Assembly: GCA_037577475.1 (NCBI GenBank) | Contig: CM075195.1 | Location: 25,315,399-25,379,398 of the forward strand | Source of the DNA: Chaunax sp. Z400 | Lineage: Eukaryota > Chordata > Actinopteri > Lophiiformes > Chaunacidae | Direction: 5' to 3' | Length of the DNA stretch: 64,000 nt | In this document: positions 48,600-61,597 of the stretch, piece after piece | Numbering within the stretch: the first letter of the stretch is position 1 | Layout of the letters: every line of letters starts with the position of its first letter | Notes under the pieces: model-generated | What the model saw: only the letters and a program-made list of their open reading frames with translations | Database searches by the model: none | What the model was told of the DNA's origin: nothing | Position numbers and translations under genes: made by a program

Positions 48600-50815
48600 T
48601 TTTATATATATAGCTATGAAACACACATATAACATATATGCATAACCACACACACATACGTACAGGTTCATACATGTGCATAGATACAGACACATGCATC
48701 CACATACATGTTTGCTACACCATGGCATTGTCAGCATCCTCACAAAGAAGAATTTCTCTTCGACGCAAATAAGCGAGAACAACCACTTTGAAATTTGGAC
48801 TGCAGTCGGCCTTGCCTGATAGATGTTTACCTGAGATAGATGCACATATAAATTAAAACAGGTCTCAGCTCGGTTATAACAGGGGCCCATCCCTTCATAA
48901 ATAAGTCGTTAAAGTCCTTCAATTATTATTAAATGCAATTTTCCATTTTTTGCTCCTGAAACGAAAATCTTCAGCTGTTTGGTCTGATGAACGCAACTCT
49001 GACTGTTGCTAACTATGCTCTCTGATGCCTGTATATAAAAAATACACACACACACACACACACACACACTGTTTCCATGACTACCTGGCTATTCTATTAA
49101 CCTCCTTACTTAGAAGATTATGTCAGTTTCACATTCATGCTAACAGGTAATTATGTATTGTCATATGTGTGCAAACCCCATCAGCCAGAACAAACACATT
49201 ATTATGACGTAAATTGCTGATGAACGTCAAATGAATGGTTTGTCCTATTTGTCCTGAGAAAATCAACATCCCTCTGAAGTCATTTGAAGCGCTGAGTAAA
49301 CTTTACACAGTGTTAATTGTGTTTGATTTGAGCTTTTGATTCAAACACCAGCACGCATCTTTGGCTTTTACCACATCTGCCCTTTTCACCTCAATGTGCC
49401 CCCCCCCCACTCTCCTTGACCTATACTGTTCCTCTTCATTTGTATTCATCCTGTTGGCGTAAACTTGTTCTCTCTTCCTGTCGATGTTTTAACAGGGGAG
49501 GAGGATCAGAGTTGTCGTCAAGACCAGAGATTCTGGTTCAACAGCAAAACAGGAAATAATTTGTTTTCCCTATAATTGCTCATGACGGAATCATGCATAG
49601 CTATGGGCTACACACGCTGTCTGTAATAAAACATCTAAAGGCTAAATTCTTATCAGATGGAGGACCCTGAGACAAAAATCTATCAAAGCTTGTGACCAGT
49701 CTAAGTGGGAACAGCTTCAAGTCTGAGAAAAGAATGTGTCAGAAAACGAAACAGTGCTCTTTCAATCCATTCAAAAATCTAGATTTTATTTGGAAAAATG
49801 TTCAAACTAGTAAAAAAATTTCTTCCTCTAGGAGTGTGGTTCAGAGTCGCTTTGGAACACAATCATCATGGTGGGTTTTGAATGTTAACGTCCTTTTTTT
49901 ATGGGGATACTTCAGCCAAAAATCAAGCATGTAGATTTTTGCTTTTCACTATAACTAGAGATGTCTGTCCTCTCTTGAATGTAATGGAACTAGATCAGAC
50001 TTGGCTTGTGGAGCTCAAAGTACGAAAAAATACATCTGAAAAACTCAACAGGGGAAAAACTGGAAGTTATTTCATGTCAGAAATTCAAACTGGTTGATCA
50101 GAAATTGCTATATTTATTATTTATTACAAAACTATTTACAGAACAGCCTCATAATGGAGCTTCAGATCAATGTTTATTATAAAGTTGAATTATTAAACAC
50201 ATGCAGTTCTAAGAGAGGCTATGTAATAACATATATCCATAATAATAATGATGTAATTTACTGAGTATGTTCAATAAATAAAATGACTAAGTGTGTCCTC
50301 CTCGGCTGACCTGTGCTTAGACCTGCGAACGCTACGCATTTTAAGTTGCAGCAACACTATTCAATGTCAAAGTCGGCTGAAATGATTTGTCTCTCTGAAC
50401 TAGTCAAAAAGCTGGTGACACCAGAGAAGAGTTGGAGCAAACTTGGTGCTGATTTGTGATGGTTATTAACAAATGTGTAACGTTAATCATTTGAAGAGTC
50501 TGCAAATTAATAGCAGCATGATTTCAGTTTTATCTTGTTACATCTCCTCAGTTTGTTTGGACAAGGACTTTGATGCTCTTCACTCCTCGTAAAGTAAACA
50601 TCTGCTGGGGCGGGTGAGGAAAGCTGAAATTGCGATTGTGAATTGAGTTAAGTTAACGCAGACCTGACAACCTTTGGAAAATATTTAACTTTCATAATGT
50701 TAGCCTGACGTCATGGACTTTGTAACCTAGCTTACTTGGTCATTATGCATTTAAGTAAAAAAACATTTAGTTATATCAGCAGTGTGATGCAGACGGTTAA
50801 AAAAAAAATATTATA
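48600..50815. other. Intergenic DNA
   Basis: A (CA)n tract lies at 49044-49069. A possible dispersed-repeat piece starts at 49,905 (GATACTTCAGCCAAAAATCA). No gene recognised. Confidence 0.45.
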
Positions 50816-50816
50816 A

Positions 50817-51051
50817 ACAGTACTGTGCAAAAGTCTTAGGCAGGTGTGAAGAAATGCTGTAAAGAATTTATGCTGGTTTGAAGGCAAAGGGTGGTCACAC
50901 CAAATACTGATTTGATTTAGGTTTTTCTTCTGTTCGCTCACTTTGCATTTTGTAAATCGATAAAAATAAACAATTAGATTTTATATTTTTGAAAGCATTC
51001 TTACTTTACAGCTTTTCTTAACACCTGCCTAAGACTTTTGCACAGTACTGT
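50817..51051. mobile_element. 235-bp mariner-type MITE
   Basis: The ends are ACAGTACTGTGCAAAAGTCT and its near-exact inversion. The inverted repeats extend through TAGGCAGGTGT and GCTGTAAAG to about 49 bp. TA-type ends and this terminus are typical of Tc1/mariner-derived MITEs of fish. It is non-coding. Confidence 0.85.
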
Positions 51052-51358
51052 ATTTTTTCATTTTTTGCCTTTATTCGACAGGACAGCTGAAGACATTAGA
51101 GGTAATATGAAAGACAGAGTGAAGAGGAAGACATGTGGCAGGAGGCCATGGGTGGGAATATAGCCGCGGCCCCTGCTGGAAGACTGTGGCCTCAGTACAT
51201 GGGGCGCATGCTCTATCTATCTATGTCAAATCTATCTGCACCCCTCATAGTGTTGTTCTCATGATTATTATTGCAGCCAAACCCATAACTGTAATGGGAG
51301 GAGCTGATTATAGCAAGATGGAAAATAACCAGAAACATGCCGCAAAAATAATGTTAAT

Positions 51359-51360
<2 letters not shown>

Positions 51361-51452
<92 letters not shown>

Positions 51453-51456
51453 GTGT
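51361..51456. repeat. (GT)n microsatellite
   Basis: A 96-bp GT run with a few GC interruptions, the longest dinucleotide tract in the window. Confidence 0.97.
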
Positions 51457-51835
51457 TCATTGTCACTAAGTCACCAATGAGTTTCGGATAACAATGTTGC
51501 TTAACCTCAAGTACAAAGGCCTTCATTCCTAGAAAATGTTTTTAAAAAACTAAAAAACAAAACAATTATTGTTCGGCCATAATTTCATTCTTTCATTTTT
51601 AAGTATTACATCACATGGAAAACCTGAACAGGTAATTGGGGTTTATTCATAATTTGCATTGACATAACACAAACAAATGATTTCCATTTTCATTAAATAA
51701 TTCAATTAAATTGACGAAAGGTTATCATTTTGTATAAGCACACACACATATAATGAAATATTACTCCTGAAAAGAATAGTTGTAAGGTTGTGTACTGAAT
51801 CTATTATAATTCTATATTTTAGGAACAGGTGTATG

Positions 51836-51912
51836 TACAGTACCAGTCAAAGATTTGGACACAGTTTCCCATTCAAGTGGATGGGAAGGTATGTCCAAAC
51901 TATTAACTGGTA

Positions 51913-51917
<5 letters not shown>
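51836..51917. mobile_element. 82-bp palindromic Tc1-type MITE
   Basis: TACAGTACCAGTCAAAGATT at the left is inverted at the right as TATTAACTGGTACTGTA. The inner TTTGGACACA and TGTCCAAA and the central CCCATTCA/TGGATGGG also pair, so nearly the whole element folds back. TACAGT ends indicate a Tc1/mariner-derived minimal element. Confidence 0.85.

Positions 51918-51952
<35 letters not shown>
51916..51952. repeat. (AT)n microsatellite at the MITE end
   Basis: An 18-unit TA run that begins at the terminal TA of the adjacent MITE. Confidence 0.95.
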
Positions 51953-51954
<2 letters not shown>

Positions 51955-51956
<2 letters not shown>

Positions 51957-54900
51957 CGAGTTCTTCTCAAGAATATGCTGTATGATGTGTTGTTTTCTTT
52001 CTAGCCTAAATATACTGTATGTCGAATAACTTGACGTGACATGAACTCAGCATTATGGTTACACTGTTGTGCTCCTCAACATATTTTCCAATTTTGGCAG
52101 GTCTGCCTGTGCTGTTAGCAAGTGTTCATATTACATTGGGATGATGTTACACATTTTAGAATAGCTCTCTGTCAGGCTCTCATTAGAATATATCTTATAC
52201 GGCTGTAGAAGATGATTTTTTTTCACTAGAGGCACTGAGAAAAACTGGCACCAAGGCTGAGCGACCTCATTGTATTCGGCTCCATTCTGACACATGGTGG
52301 GAAACAATGGACGGTCAAATTTTTAAAAAACTGAAAGTGAATTTGTATATCAGCTCTGCATACTTTTTTTTTTCATTTTTCTCTGCAAGGATAGACGTGA
52401 CCTGGCAGAACCTCAACATGGGTTGGTGAATCCAGGAACCTAGCTTGAACCGAGGTCCAGCTCCAGTCATTAATTGCCCTGCTCTTTTGCTCTCCTCCCT
52501 CCTCTCTCCTCCTCCCTGCCTACCCTTGTGCTCCAGAGAGTCGATTTTTAACAACATGCCTAATTTATAATTCAATTACAATTAATGTCAAGGAAGGATG
52601 ATAGATATACTGCTGAGATAACAAGGGCAAGTCAGGAGAAGATGCTGCATGATGGGGATAAAGGGTTGTTTTCTAGATGATGTGTTCAATAACATTCATT
52701 CATTTTTTTCAATGTTATCTTCCGCATTTCTTCATGAAGGTTAAAGGTCAAGTTCACAAACAGAATGGAAACTCCTCAGGGACACTAAAGGCATTGTGGG
52801 TACTCCCCAACATGAAGGTTAAAATCTGGGGCCTGGTGTTGAAGGACAATCTCCTAAAACACATGACCTTCCATCCCCCTTCTGCCCAGCCTCCACCCCT
52901 CAAGGCTGCTTCCAAATGGCGGTGCAAGCTGTCTCTTGTGCAGCCATCACACACACGCTTTACACCACAGGCCCATCAGAGCGCACATAGAGCAACGAGG
53001 ACATGAAAAGTGATGACGGATTTGTCATCACCCTGTCACCACTCATAGAAAGCTGTCTTTGTTGCCAGCTTTCATCCCATAAGAAATGGCATGAATGTAA
53101 CCAGTCATAGATTACATTAGTTATTAAAGACAAGAACATCTGTTGGCTAAATTATTTGGACCCTGTATGTAGGGTCTCTGTGTGTTAAGGCTTGTGTGTT
53201 CCTGTGTTAATGTGTGCTATGTGTGTACAATGTGAGTGTCCTGTTACAGGAGAATACTGACCTTTTCTTTATGTCCTTGTCCACCATGAAGATTGAAGAT
53301 AGTGTTTGTTAGCACTCAATTTGCTCGTTTGCCATAATAGACCTTGAAGAGAAGGATTTATGCAGATTTACTTCACCGTCACACAGCAACCCACTGGTTG
53401 CTGTAACTCCTCTACAAGCGTTTCAATGTCCTGTGTAATGCAGCTGTTGTGACCAGGCCTTAGCAGGAGAGGCTAATTTGAGCTTCCCTGGTTCAACACG
53501 TAAAAATCTTACAGCAGGCCTACGGCTTGGATGGCTACAGCACTCCAGGCTGAACCATCAGTAGAAAAGATTAACAACTGTATTAGGAAATATTTTGTTC
53601 AGTCAAAGGTACAAGTCTGTGTAGATTAAAATGTAAGGTGGGAAGCTTTGGCAGGATTTTTAAAATTTATATGTCATTTAGAACATCTGACTCTCACATC
53701 ATCGGTCTTTTCTATGTCCACACATGCACAATGTGAGGTACAATTAAAGTTTTAACCTTTGTCATTTTTCATTATCTGTCTCCAGTTAGGTGCCCTCGTG
53801 GTGGGTCTGAGTTTGTTGGACGGCTCCAAGATAAATCATCTGTTTAGTTTAAAGGAATAGCCCATTGATTGGGCATTCTACTCCTCCTACATGAAAACGT
53901 TCCCGTAGCAAGTGTTTGGTTTGTAAGACGACTCGTTGCCACTGTAGCTGTAAAAGGAACAGAAACAATGATGGTTATTTTCAGGTGATGATACACCAAT
54001 GAAAACCCCAAAATGAATTCACACTGACTGGACCTTTTTTATGCATCATATGATAACATTCAAACACATAGAGACACACAGAGAAAAGAGAAAGACTTTG
54101 TGAGATCAGGGTTTGTGTTGCCAGGTTACAACCAGGTGTGCGTTGACAGTGCTGTGCTGTTGTCTCCTGCATGACAGTGTGTGGAACAGGTGGGCTCTTC
54201 CTCACATTGACCCACTTCTAGCAATAAAGAGGTGCAAACGGATGAACAGAAAGTAGGTCGAGGTCATATAAAGATGCTTTATTGTACAGTCTAAGCAATC
54301 GATGTGGTTTCTGGGATTTCCAGGAATGATTTATTAAATATGTAAACCTCTGTCACAGCAGAAAAACGTCAACGCTGGTCGTAGTAATAATTTATTAAAT
54401 GACATAAAGGCCCAGTCTACCACATTTAACGTAAAATAAATCCAAACCTTTTATTTTCTCATGAATATAAATGGCATGCATTTCTTAATACAAGACAAAA
54501 ACATGATTAAGATTAGTTTTAAGATTAAGATCAGTGCTGGTACAATGTAGATAAGATAAGGGCACACTAAACCCTTTCACCTCTGAACTATCCGACTCTG
54601 TTGTGCCCAGTATTTTGGGGGAACGTTGCATGTGAAAGTGACATCACTGCATTTTTGAGGCAGTGGAGGAAACTCATCCTCAGGAGCTGTTGGTCTGTGA
54701 AAGAAAACGTCCAAAAGTCTAAATCAAGTGTGACCCGCAAATGTTCCGACTGCAGGGGCAGAACAAGAACAGGCCTCAACATCCACCCCGATCAGCAGTT
54801 GCCATATGACCAGTGGAAACAACTCCCAGCTTTCAGACAGCAAAGCTTATCAAGGCCTGGTGATTCGAGATTTACCAGCACTTCCAGTCATTTGAACATG

Positions 54901-55165
54901 ACTAGAATAGCATGTTGTGTGGTTGCACACTCAATTGGTGCTGAAAGAGCATTTTATATGTGTTCTTATATAGCAGTGCAGTGTTCAGCCCGAGGCTCTG
55001 CTCATAATAGGTCAGGGGCCAGTTGACTCAAGGGGCCCCTTTGTTCGCTTATGTTACAACAGTTTGACTCATTCAAACACACAAACACACATTTGTCTTT
55101 CAGGAAAAGCTGCCTTAAGTACTCGCTTCATCACATAAGTCTGATCGATCTGAAAAGTGATCAGC
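51955..55165. other. Intergenic DNA, nothing recognised
   Basis: It includes a 141-codon open frame at 54601-55023 that I could not link to any family. It has a non-ATG start and low-complexity composition. No other candidate gene. Confidence 0.4.
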
Positions 55166-55189
55166 TGTAAGGAACATCTATTGGTCATC

Positions 55190-55692
55190 GTATAAATGGA
55201 TTAATCCTGACATAAAGGCTCTCCTCAAGGAGAAGAAGAGGGCCTTTAAGTCAGGAAATAAAGAGGAGCTGAAGAATGTGCAGAAGGAGTTGAGGAGGAG
55301 GATCAGGAAGGGAAAGAACAGCTTCAGGAGGAAGATGGAGGATCAGCTGCAGCAGAACAACATCAGTGGAGTTTGGAAAGGCCTGAAAACCATCTCTGGC
55401 CACAAGGAACCAAACTCCCAGGCTGTGGGGGACCAACAGTGGGTGAATGATCTGAACTTATTTTTCAATAAGTTTGATCAGTCATCTGCCCCTCCCCCAG
55501 CCCAGTCAGGCCCGCTGCAACCCCCTTCATTGGCACCTCCGGGACACTTTGTATTTTATTTTTTTAAATATTATTTCCCCTCCTCCTGCTGTGTTTTTTG
55601 TACACTGTGCTGCTGCAATACTGTAAATTTCCCCACTGTGGGACTAATAAAGGGATATCTTATCTTATCTTATCTTATCTTATCTTATCTTA
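55190..55692 (+). mobile_element. Internally deleted LINE (CR1/L2-like) with TATCT tail
   Basis: From 55,197 an open frame reads WINPDIKALLKEKKRAFKSG, then MEDQLQQNNISGVWKGLKTI and WVNDLNLFFNKFDQ. This is the segment between endonuclease and reverse transcriptase of CR1/L2-like fish LINEs. At about 55,545 the frame passes into the 3' terminal sequence (TTTCCCCACTGTGGGACTAA, TAAAGGG) and a (TATCT)n tail at 55656-55692. The whole reverse transcriptase domain is missing. Clade is from memory. Confidence 0.7.
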
Positions 55693-55997
55693 TAAAGAAT
55701 GACATCAGACAGATTAATTCATTTTGGAGACAGCAAAGCAGCTTACATTTATTCCGATGTGCATATATTAAGTTTGGGTTCAAGGGTCCAGGACAGTTTG
55801 ATGCACAGACAGGAGGAGTCGAGCATCAAATCCACAGGAGGGTTTTATTCCATAGCCTGTAACAGTGTTTGAAAGCAATTTATGATTTACACCCTGAGTA
55901 GTCAAAAGCCAGGTTGATCAGCAGCTTGTTTGGACACATGTTTATCATGGTCGCAGCATATGACATGAATCCACTGTCATATATGGGAGGTTAGTAT

Positions 55998-56640
55998 GGT
56001 GGCTGTGGAGGTACAGCAGCACTGTTGCCTCACAGCAAGAAGGTTCTTGCCCGGTGCTGAAATTTCTGCAAGGAGAGGACTGATACACAATGTGTGAAAG
56101 TCTCAAATAACACTTCACTGTGTGTAGCTCTTGGTTTGATTTTCTTTCACGTATTAGCTTATTTTGATTTATTTACTATTTATCTCTTTTATTTTATTGA
56201 TATGTATTTATGTATTAGGAGATTAACTGCTCTATTTAATTTTGCGACTGTGGCTGCTATTGTTCGATATGATGGGCTGTTTTTTTTTCTTTGGGGAGGA
56301 TGTTCTCTATGTGTGTTTGTTTATTTTATATCTTTGAAAAACAATAAACAAATATAGAAACAGAAGAGAGAAAAAAGATGGTTTGGGCCTCAGATCCACC
56401 TGACGACCCGGGACTCCTCTGTATGGAATTTGCATGTGCTCCCTATGTCTGTGTGGAATGTCTGTGTGGGTTCAGGTTCTCTGGCTTCCTCCCACAAAAA
56501 ACATGTAATAAAGGTGAATTGGTGACTCTAAATTTCCCATAGGTGGTGGTTGTTTGTCTTTCTATGTGGCCCTGTGATGAACTGGAGACTTAGGGTGAAC
56601 CCAGCCTCTCGCCCATTGTCAGCTGAGATAGGCTCATCAT
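55998..56640 (+). mobile_element. SINE-like element split by a nested insertion
   Basis: The head at 55998-56053 (AGCACTGTTGCCTCACAGCA, AGAAGGTTCTTG) and the body at about 56405-56640 (GGAATTTGCATGTGCTCCCT, TTGGTGACTCTAAATTTCCC, GCCTCTCGCCCATTGTCAGC) come from the same family as 33384-33662. They are separated by about 340 bp of unrelated sequence. The tail is lost. Confidence 0.6.
56070..56390 (+). mobile_element. Nested insertion resembling a LINE 3' end
   Basis: It lies inside the SINE-like element. It is T-rich and ends with TTTGAAAAACAATAAACAAA, which looks like the 3' end of an L1-type fish LINE with a short A-rich tail. I could not define its target duplication, so the borders are approximate. 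Confidence 0.35.
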
Positions 56641-56689
56641 TGATACAAGGGGTGATTGTTAAATTCATGGCCATAGGTAGAAGTCTGAG

Positions 56690-56711
56690 CCCCCCCCCCC
56701 CCCCCCCCCCC
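56690..56711. repeat. Homopolymer run of 22 C
   Basis: Directly after the split SINE-like element. Homopolymers of this length are prone to sequencing and assembly error. Confidence 0.95.
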
Positions 56712-56714
56712 ACA

Positions 56715-59700
56715 CCACCACCGTTATCAATTATTTAAATGTATTCTAAATAAAGAGTGTTGCCACCATATCCTTTTGAACTCATCCCCTACCTTAGGCC
56801 ATAGACTTATCAATCACCCCTCATGCATTTACTCACTGTGTTATTTCTTATTAAACCCCCACTGAAGGGGGCATATAGGGTTACCCATCTGTCTAGCCGT
56901 CCACATATAAAAGGTTTGATATACGTAGGGGGTCTGGTCGATCCACATCTCCTCTAAAACTGCAGTTAAATAGCACACATGCTGTGTAGGGGCCCTGAAG
57001 GTGTGCATCTCATAACTGGTGTCATCGGTTTACTTATTTTGACTTTTTTTGGCACATTTGAACTTATTTTTATGTCATTCTGACATTATTCTGCTATGAT
57101 ACAGCGGTCTCAGTGAGTCTGAGTGAGGCTACCTGTGTCCTTGGACACAAATGTTCTCGTTAAAGTTTTTTCTTCTTTTTCTTTGTGTTATTTATGTACT
57201 ACACAATAAACATATTTTAAATTATAATGATAGGATAATCATTTGTGTTACAAACCAGTCTTACTTTTATTCATTTAACATTAAGTAGATGTTGGTTTAT
57301 ATCTCTCCATATTTCTATCTTCTTTCTATCTTCTTGCTATTTTACACACACACACACACACTCAGACACACAGCCCCCTCCCCCATATACAGCCCCCAGC
57401 TAGACCCCGGGGTGATCTGCAGACATTGTTATGTCCATTGACACGGTGGGCACTGCACGCACACTGGCGGGTTCAACAAGGGCGTTGTGAGGAGGGGCAC
57501 ACAGGGGGGGGGGGAATATATATATCTGGGGGTGTATTCCTTGAGTACGAGCTCTGGGGTGTGCATGTGTGTGCGTCCTGCCTGGTCAGCAGCAGCATCC
57601 ACTGATAGCTTGTTGACTTGCCACTGCAGGGTTAACAAGGTAGCCACCCAATAACTGTAACCTACATGGCAAGCAGTGGAAGGTCACAGAGCGCTCATTT
57701 ACCACTTATACTGCAGACAACAGCTCCCAGAGAGGCTCTTCTCATTTCCTCATCTTCATCACTTCTCAAACACACCCCCACTCACCACACACAGCCTCTT
57801 CCTCCTTCTCCTCCCCTTTCCCCGCCCGACTAATTCCCCATCTTCTGTCTAACCACTGAAGTGTATCCATGTGCTCATATGCATAGATACACCCCCACCC
57901 CAGGATGAATATACAAAACACACACAGTGTTCTCATTTCATTACCCAGTCCCTCAGCTCATTACCACATGGGGATTAACTATCAGAGGACTACATGATGG
58001 AGAACAGGTCTGGGATGGGCCGTAGCATGAAAGCCATAGCAGAGCAGCCACCATCATTAGCATGCTACTCATGTGAAAGAAACACAAGCGCAGTGTGTTT
58101 GGTCCTATAGATTTCCATTTTACATGCACGCCCATTAAAACTCGGCAGTGCTGATTCCAATTATTGAGTCGTAAATTCATTAAATAAATGCATGAAAAAA
58201 TCAATGAGGCTGACAACAAGAAATGAATCTTTAGCAGGTTTAAAACATGTTATCTTATCAGTAGATATGGCGTAATTGGATTTTTTGTGCAAAGTGGGAT
58301 TGATTTTTTTGTGTGGATGTTTCTAAGAAATTATATAATGTGTGAATAATAGTGCACATTGGGCATAATTTAAATTATAAATGACTAAATCATTGCATGT
58401 ATGAGGAGGTAAAGTAAACTTGTTGACCCTTGACATGACGGCTTGAGATGCTGTTTCCTCTTTCCCACATTAAATGAAATCAAATAAATATTGATAGAAT
58501 TGAAAAGAAATAGGAGGTTAAAGAATAGAAACAGAAATTCATTCACTGATGTTAAATGAAATCCTCGCTGTGAAATACAGCAAAGTGAAAGCGCTAAAAT
58601 GAGCTGCCTTTTTGTTGTTGTTTTGCCTGCCTGCTCCAACATCTGAAGTTTCTGTTTTATTTTTGTACAATAAATTGTTTACTTAATTGTTTTAGTCCTC
58701 GCCTGAGTCTCAGTTCTGCATCTTGGGTCCTAAATAACTGCTAGTTACACCAAGAGGAGCAGGAAGAATATTCTAAACATCTTCTCAATAAATTGAGCTC
58801 AATCCCACAGTCGAGTCCACACAGATGAGATAATGAGATAATGTCCATTTTAGACCCATAACAGACCCACACAGGGGGCCGGGGGATATGCTATCTGCTG
58901 ATGGCTCTTGTGATAAGAGATACCACCTCTGTAAAGAAAGATGAGCTAATGTAATTTGTCCAGGCCGTAAATGTATCCGTATACACTCTGGATGAGACGT
59001 GACTTTAAACTAGCTGTAATGCTAATCTATGTGCAACCAACATGAGCCAATCAGAACAGCTGTACAACATGTGAAGTAGATGAAGAGATGTGGAGGTCGG
59101 GGTTTGTTTCCTAATTCTAAACACCCAGTTTTTGGACCTAAACCTAATTAAGTTCAGCTTCATATTAACCACATGTCACAAAGGATTTGCTTGTCAAACA
59201 GACGCTAAAAGATACCTCATGTGGCTGGAGGAGAGACGAAGCGACACAAGTATCTGATGACCTGGAATGAAAATGCGTTGCTAAGGCGGGGTCATTATTT
59301 AGTCGACAGAGTCTCACTTCCTCACAGTGCATATCAGATGGTTTGGTGTAATACTGATCTCTCAAAACAACAATAGGCCAGTTATGGCAATGCTGCATTC
59401 GATATGTCAGAGATTTACAGCAACATCCCCACTACTACTAATACTACTACTACTGCTGCTACTACTACTATGAGAAGTTTTGTTTTTTCCTACAGATGAA
59501 CATTTAAAATTTAAAATGAAAAGTGAAGTGCTGCTGTAGGGTCTGTGTGTCATTATGCCATTATCCACTATCCAGTGCAAGATCTGTGTCTTTATGACAC
59601 CCAAACGTAGAATTTAAATTTTTCTTTCTCTTTTTGTTTTTACCTGTGATTAAGATTTACTTCTAATTTGACAGAAAACACATTTACTGCCCATTCTCTT

Positions 59701-60585
59701 TTTCTGAACGTGAGAGGTAACCCCATAAAGAGAGGGCCTCCACCTCTCCTCTCCCTCTAAGCTTTGCTTCCACCCACTACTCTGTCCTCTCCCCCCTTAA
59801 AAACAGGGCACAGGGGTTAAACTGCACCTTTTCTTTCCCTGCCTCTCACCCCTCTCCCACTACCTCTCCCTAACGGGGATCTCCAGCAGGAAAACCCAGC
59901 TTTCTCCCTTCTTTCATTTCCTTACTTTCACCTCACATCTTTTTAGGGGTCAGCCTGTGGACTTGTCCCTTTCACCCTCATTGTGGCCTAAACTGATTGT
60001 TCTGCGGCCGGTCCCTCTGTCAGCATGCTGCTCTAAAGGTTTGATTTATTTCGCTAACTAGAACAGCGGCTAACAGACCTCCGTCTGGGTGAAGCATTTC
60101 ACTTAAACATTGCGACAAGTTAATGTGGTCAGTTGAGTGATCTGTGACCCCTACAGCAGAGAGACACTCCCTTTAACCTCCATCCCTGCTGCTGCTGACC
60201 ATGGGTGGCAGCATCACAGAACACACACACACAGACACACACCAGTCATCGGCATATGTGTTTATGTCTCTTGAAATAAACACATACACAGGCTACATTC
60301 ACATGGCTGAATGCACACTGAGCTAGACAACAAATACACAATTACTACACATGTAAAGATGTGTTCAGATATAATATTAATCCTTTGGTCGTTCACTAAA
60401 CCATGCTGGGCAGTCCATGTATATGTGCCACAAACATTTGGTGTCCAAGCTGTACAGACGTTAGTGGTAGCTAGCTTGCAAATTACACATTAGCCATGCG
60501 GACGTCAGACTCTGACTTATTTAAACACTTTCCTTAGTAGTAGTGGGTTTTACCCTATGTAAAACAGTTCACCTGTAGTTTTTTG
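56715..60585. other. Intergenic DNA, nothing recognised
   Basis: A CA tract lies at 57342-57361 and CT-rich DNA at 59,720-59,960. A short (TAC)n-like tract runs from 59430 to 59470. No gene recognised. Confidence 0.45.
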
Positions 60586-60589
60586 TTAA

Positions 60590-61063
60590 GTTTTGTCTGT
60601 TTGTTTACACAGCTACAGCGTTTTGGGGTCCTGAAAATACAAACTTTTGAAAATGGGTTCCAGAGTCATTTGAAAACGTCACTCTATACTCGCTGTGTAA
60701 ACGCTCAAAACGCAACATCTCTGAAAACAGTGACGACACAGCCCTGCTTGCATGCCTATTACGGTTCCAGCCTAATTCGCCCACACAGACAGCACACTAT
60801 GGAGAGAAGAACAACAACAGAAACAAAGTCAGACTGTCCGGTTTTGTTTGCGCTGCAGACTTTGAAATTTTTTTTTTTGAAAAGATTTTGAAAAAGGACA
60901 CCACCAACTATTGCCCTGTCATACATACTACAGCGTTTTCAAGTTTTTGCAGATCCTTGTGTACAGAGATCGTTCTGAAAACGTTTCTGTGTTTTTTAGA
61001 ACTTTTTATAAACACAATGGAAAAACGTTTCCGTTTTCAGCAAAGCCGTGTAAACAGGGCCTA
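60590..61063. mobile_element. Probable hAT-like MITE
   Basis: The right end GCCGTGTAAACAGGGCCT inverts to AGGCCCTGTTTACACGGC. The left end has CTGTTTGTTTACACAGC. Inside are repeated CAGCGTTTT, GAAAACG and AAAACGTTTC motifs typical of a fish hAT MITE. The left border is mutated and no target duplication was found. Confidence 0.5.
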
Positions 61064-61284
61064 AAATATTTAGTGCACACCCGTCTGTGGTGAGTACACA
61101 AGTGTGAAAGTAGGAGCATCGGCATGTTGATGAGTAGATAATGACTACATTTTCATTGTGGGTGAACTATTGGTTTTAAGTTCTTTTAGTGGAGCTAATT
61201 TGTCTTTCTATATGTAGCCTATATGATGTAAATGCACTAAATAAGACTGTACTTATGTCGCACCTTTGTAGTCTGAAACCTCTG

Positions 61285-61475
61285 TACAACACAGGGCAGC
61301 ATTCACCCATTCACACAAACATTCACACAGAGGCTGCCATACAAGGTGCCACCTGCTCATCAGGACTGATAGCAACACAATCGCTCACACATCAATGGAG
61401 CAGCCACTGGGAGCAAACTGGGTTTTAGTATCTTGCCCAAGGACACTTGGACATGTAAACTGCAGGAGCTGAGAA
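61285..61475. repeat. Dispersed teleost repeat fragment
   Basis: GCATTCACCCATTCACACAA, CAGAGGCTGCCATACAAGGT, GCCACCTGCTCATCAGGA and TATCTTGCCCAAGGACACTT occur in the order of a repeat common in fish. It is short, diverged and non-coding. Class undetermined. Confidence 0.55.
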
Positions 61476-61597
61476 ACAATGTGTCTGCCCTATTGGAACA
61501 GGCGAGACTGTGAACAAATACGAGTAAACGGGGAAGCTGCTATTTTTATGGATAAAAACCATTATTCAGTCGATTCTATTTTTAAGGGTTTTAAGGG

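Noticed and set aside
51135..51526. Open frames over the GT microsatellite
   Set aside because: Poly Cys-Val and His-Thr translations are products of the dinucleotide repeat.
54601..55026. 141-codon open frame on the plus strand
   Set aside because: No ATG start, no family resemblance and no evidence of exons around it.
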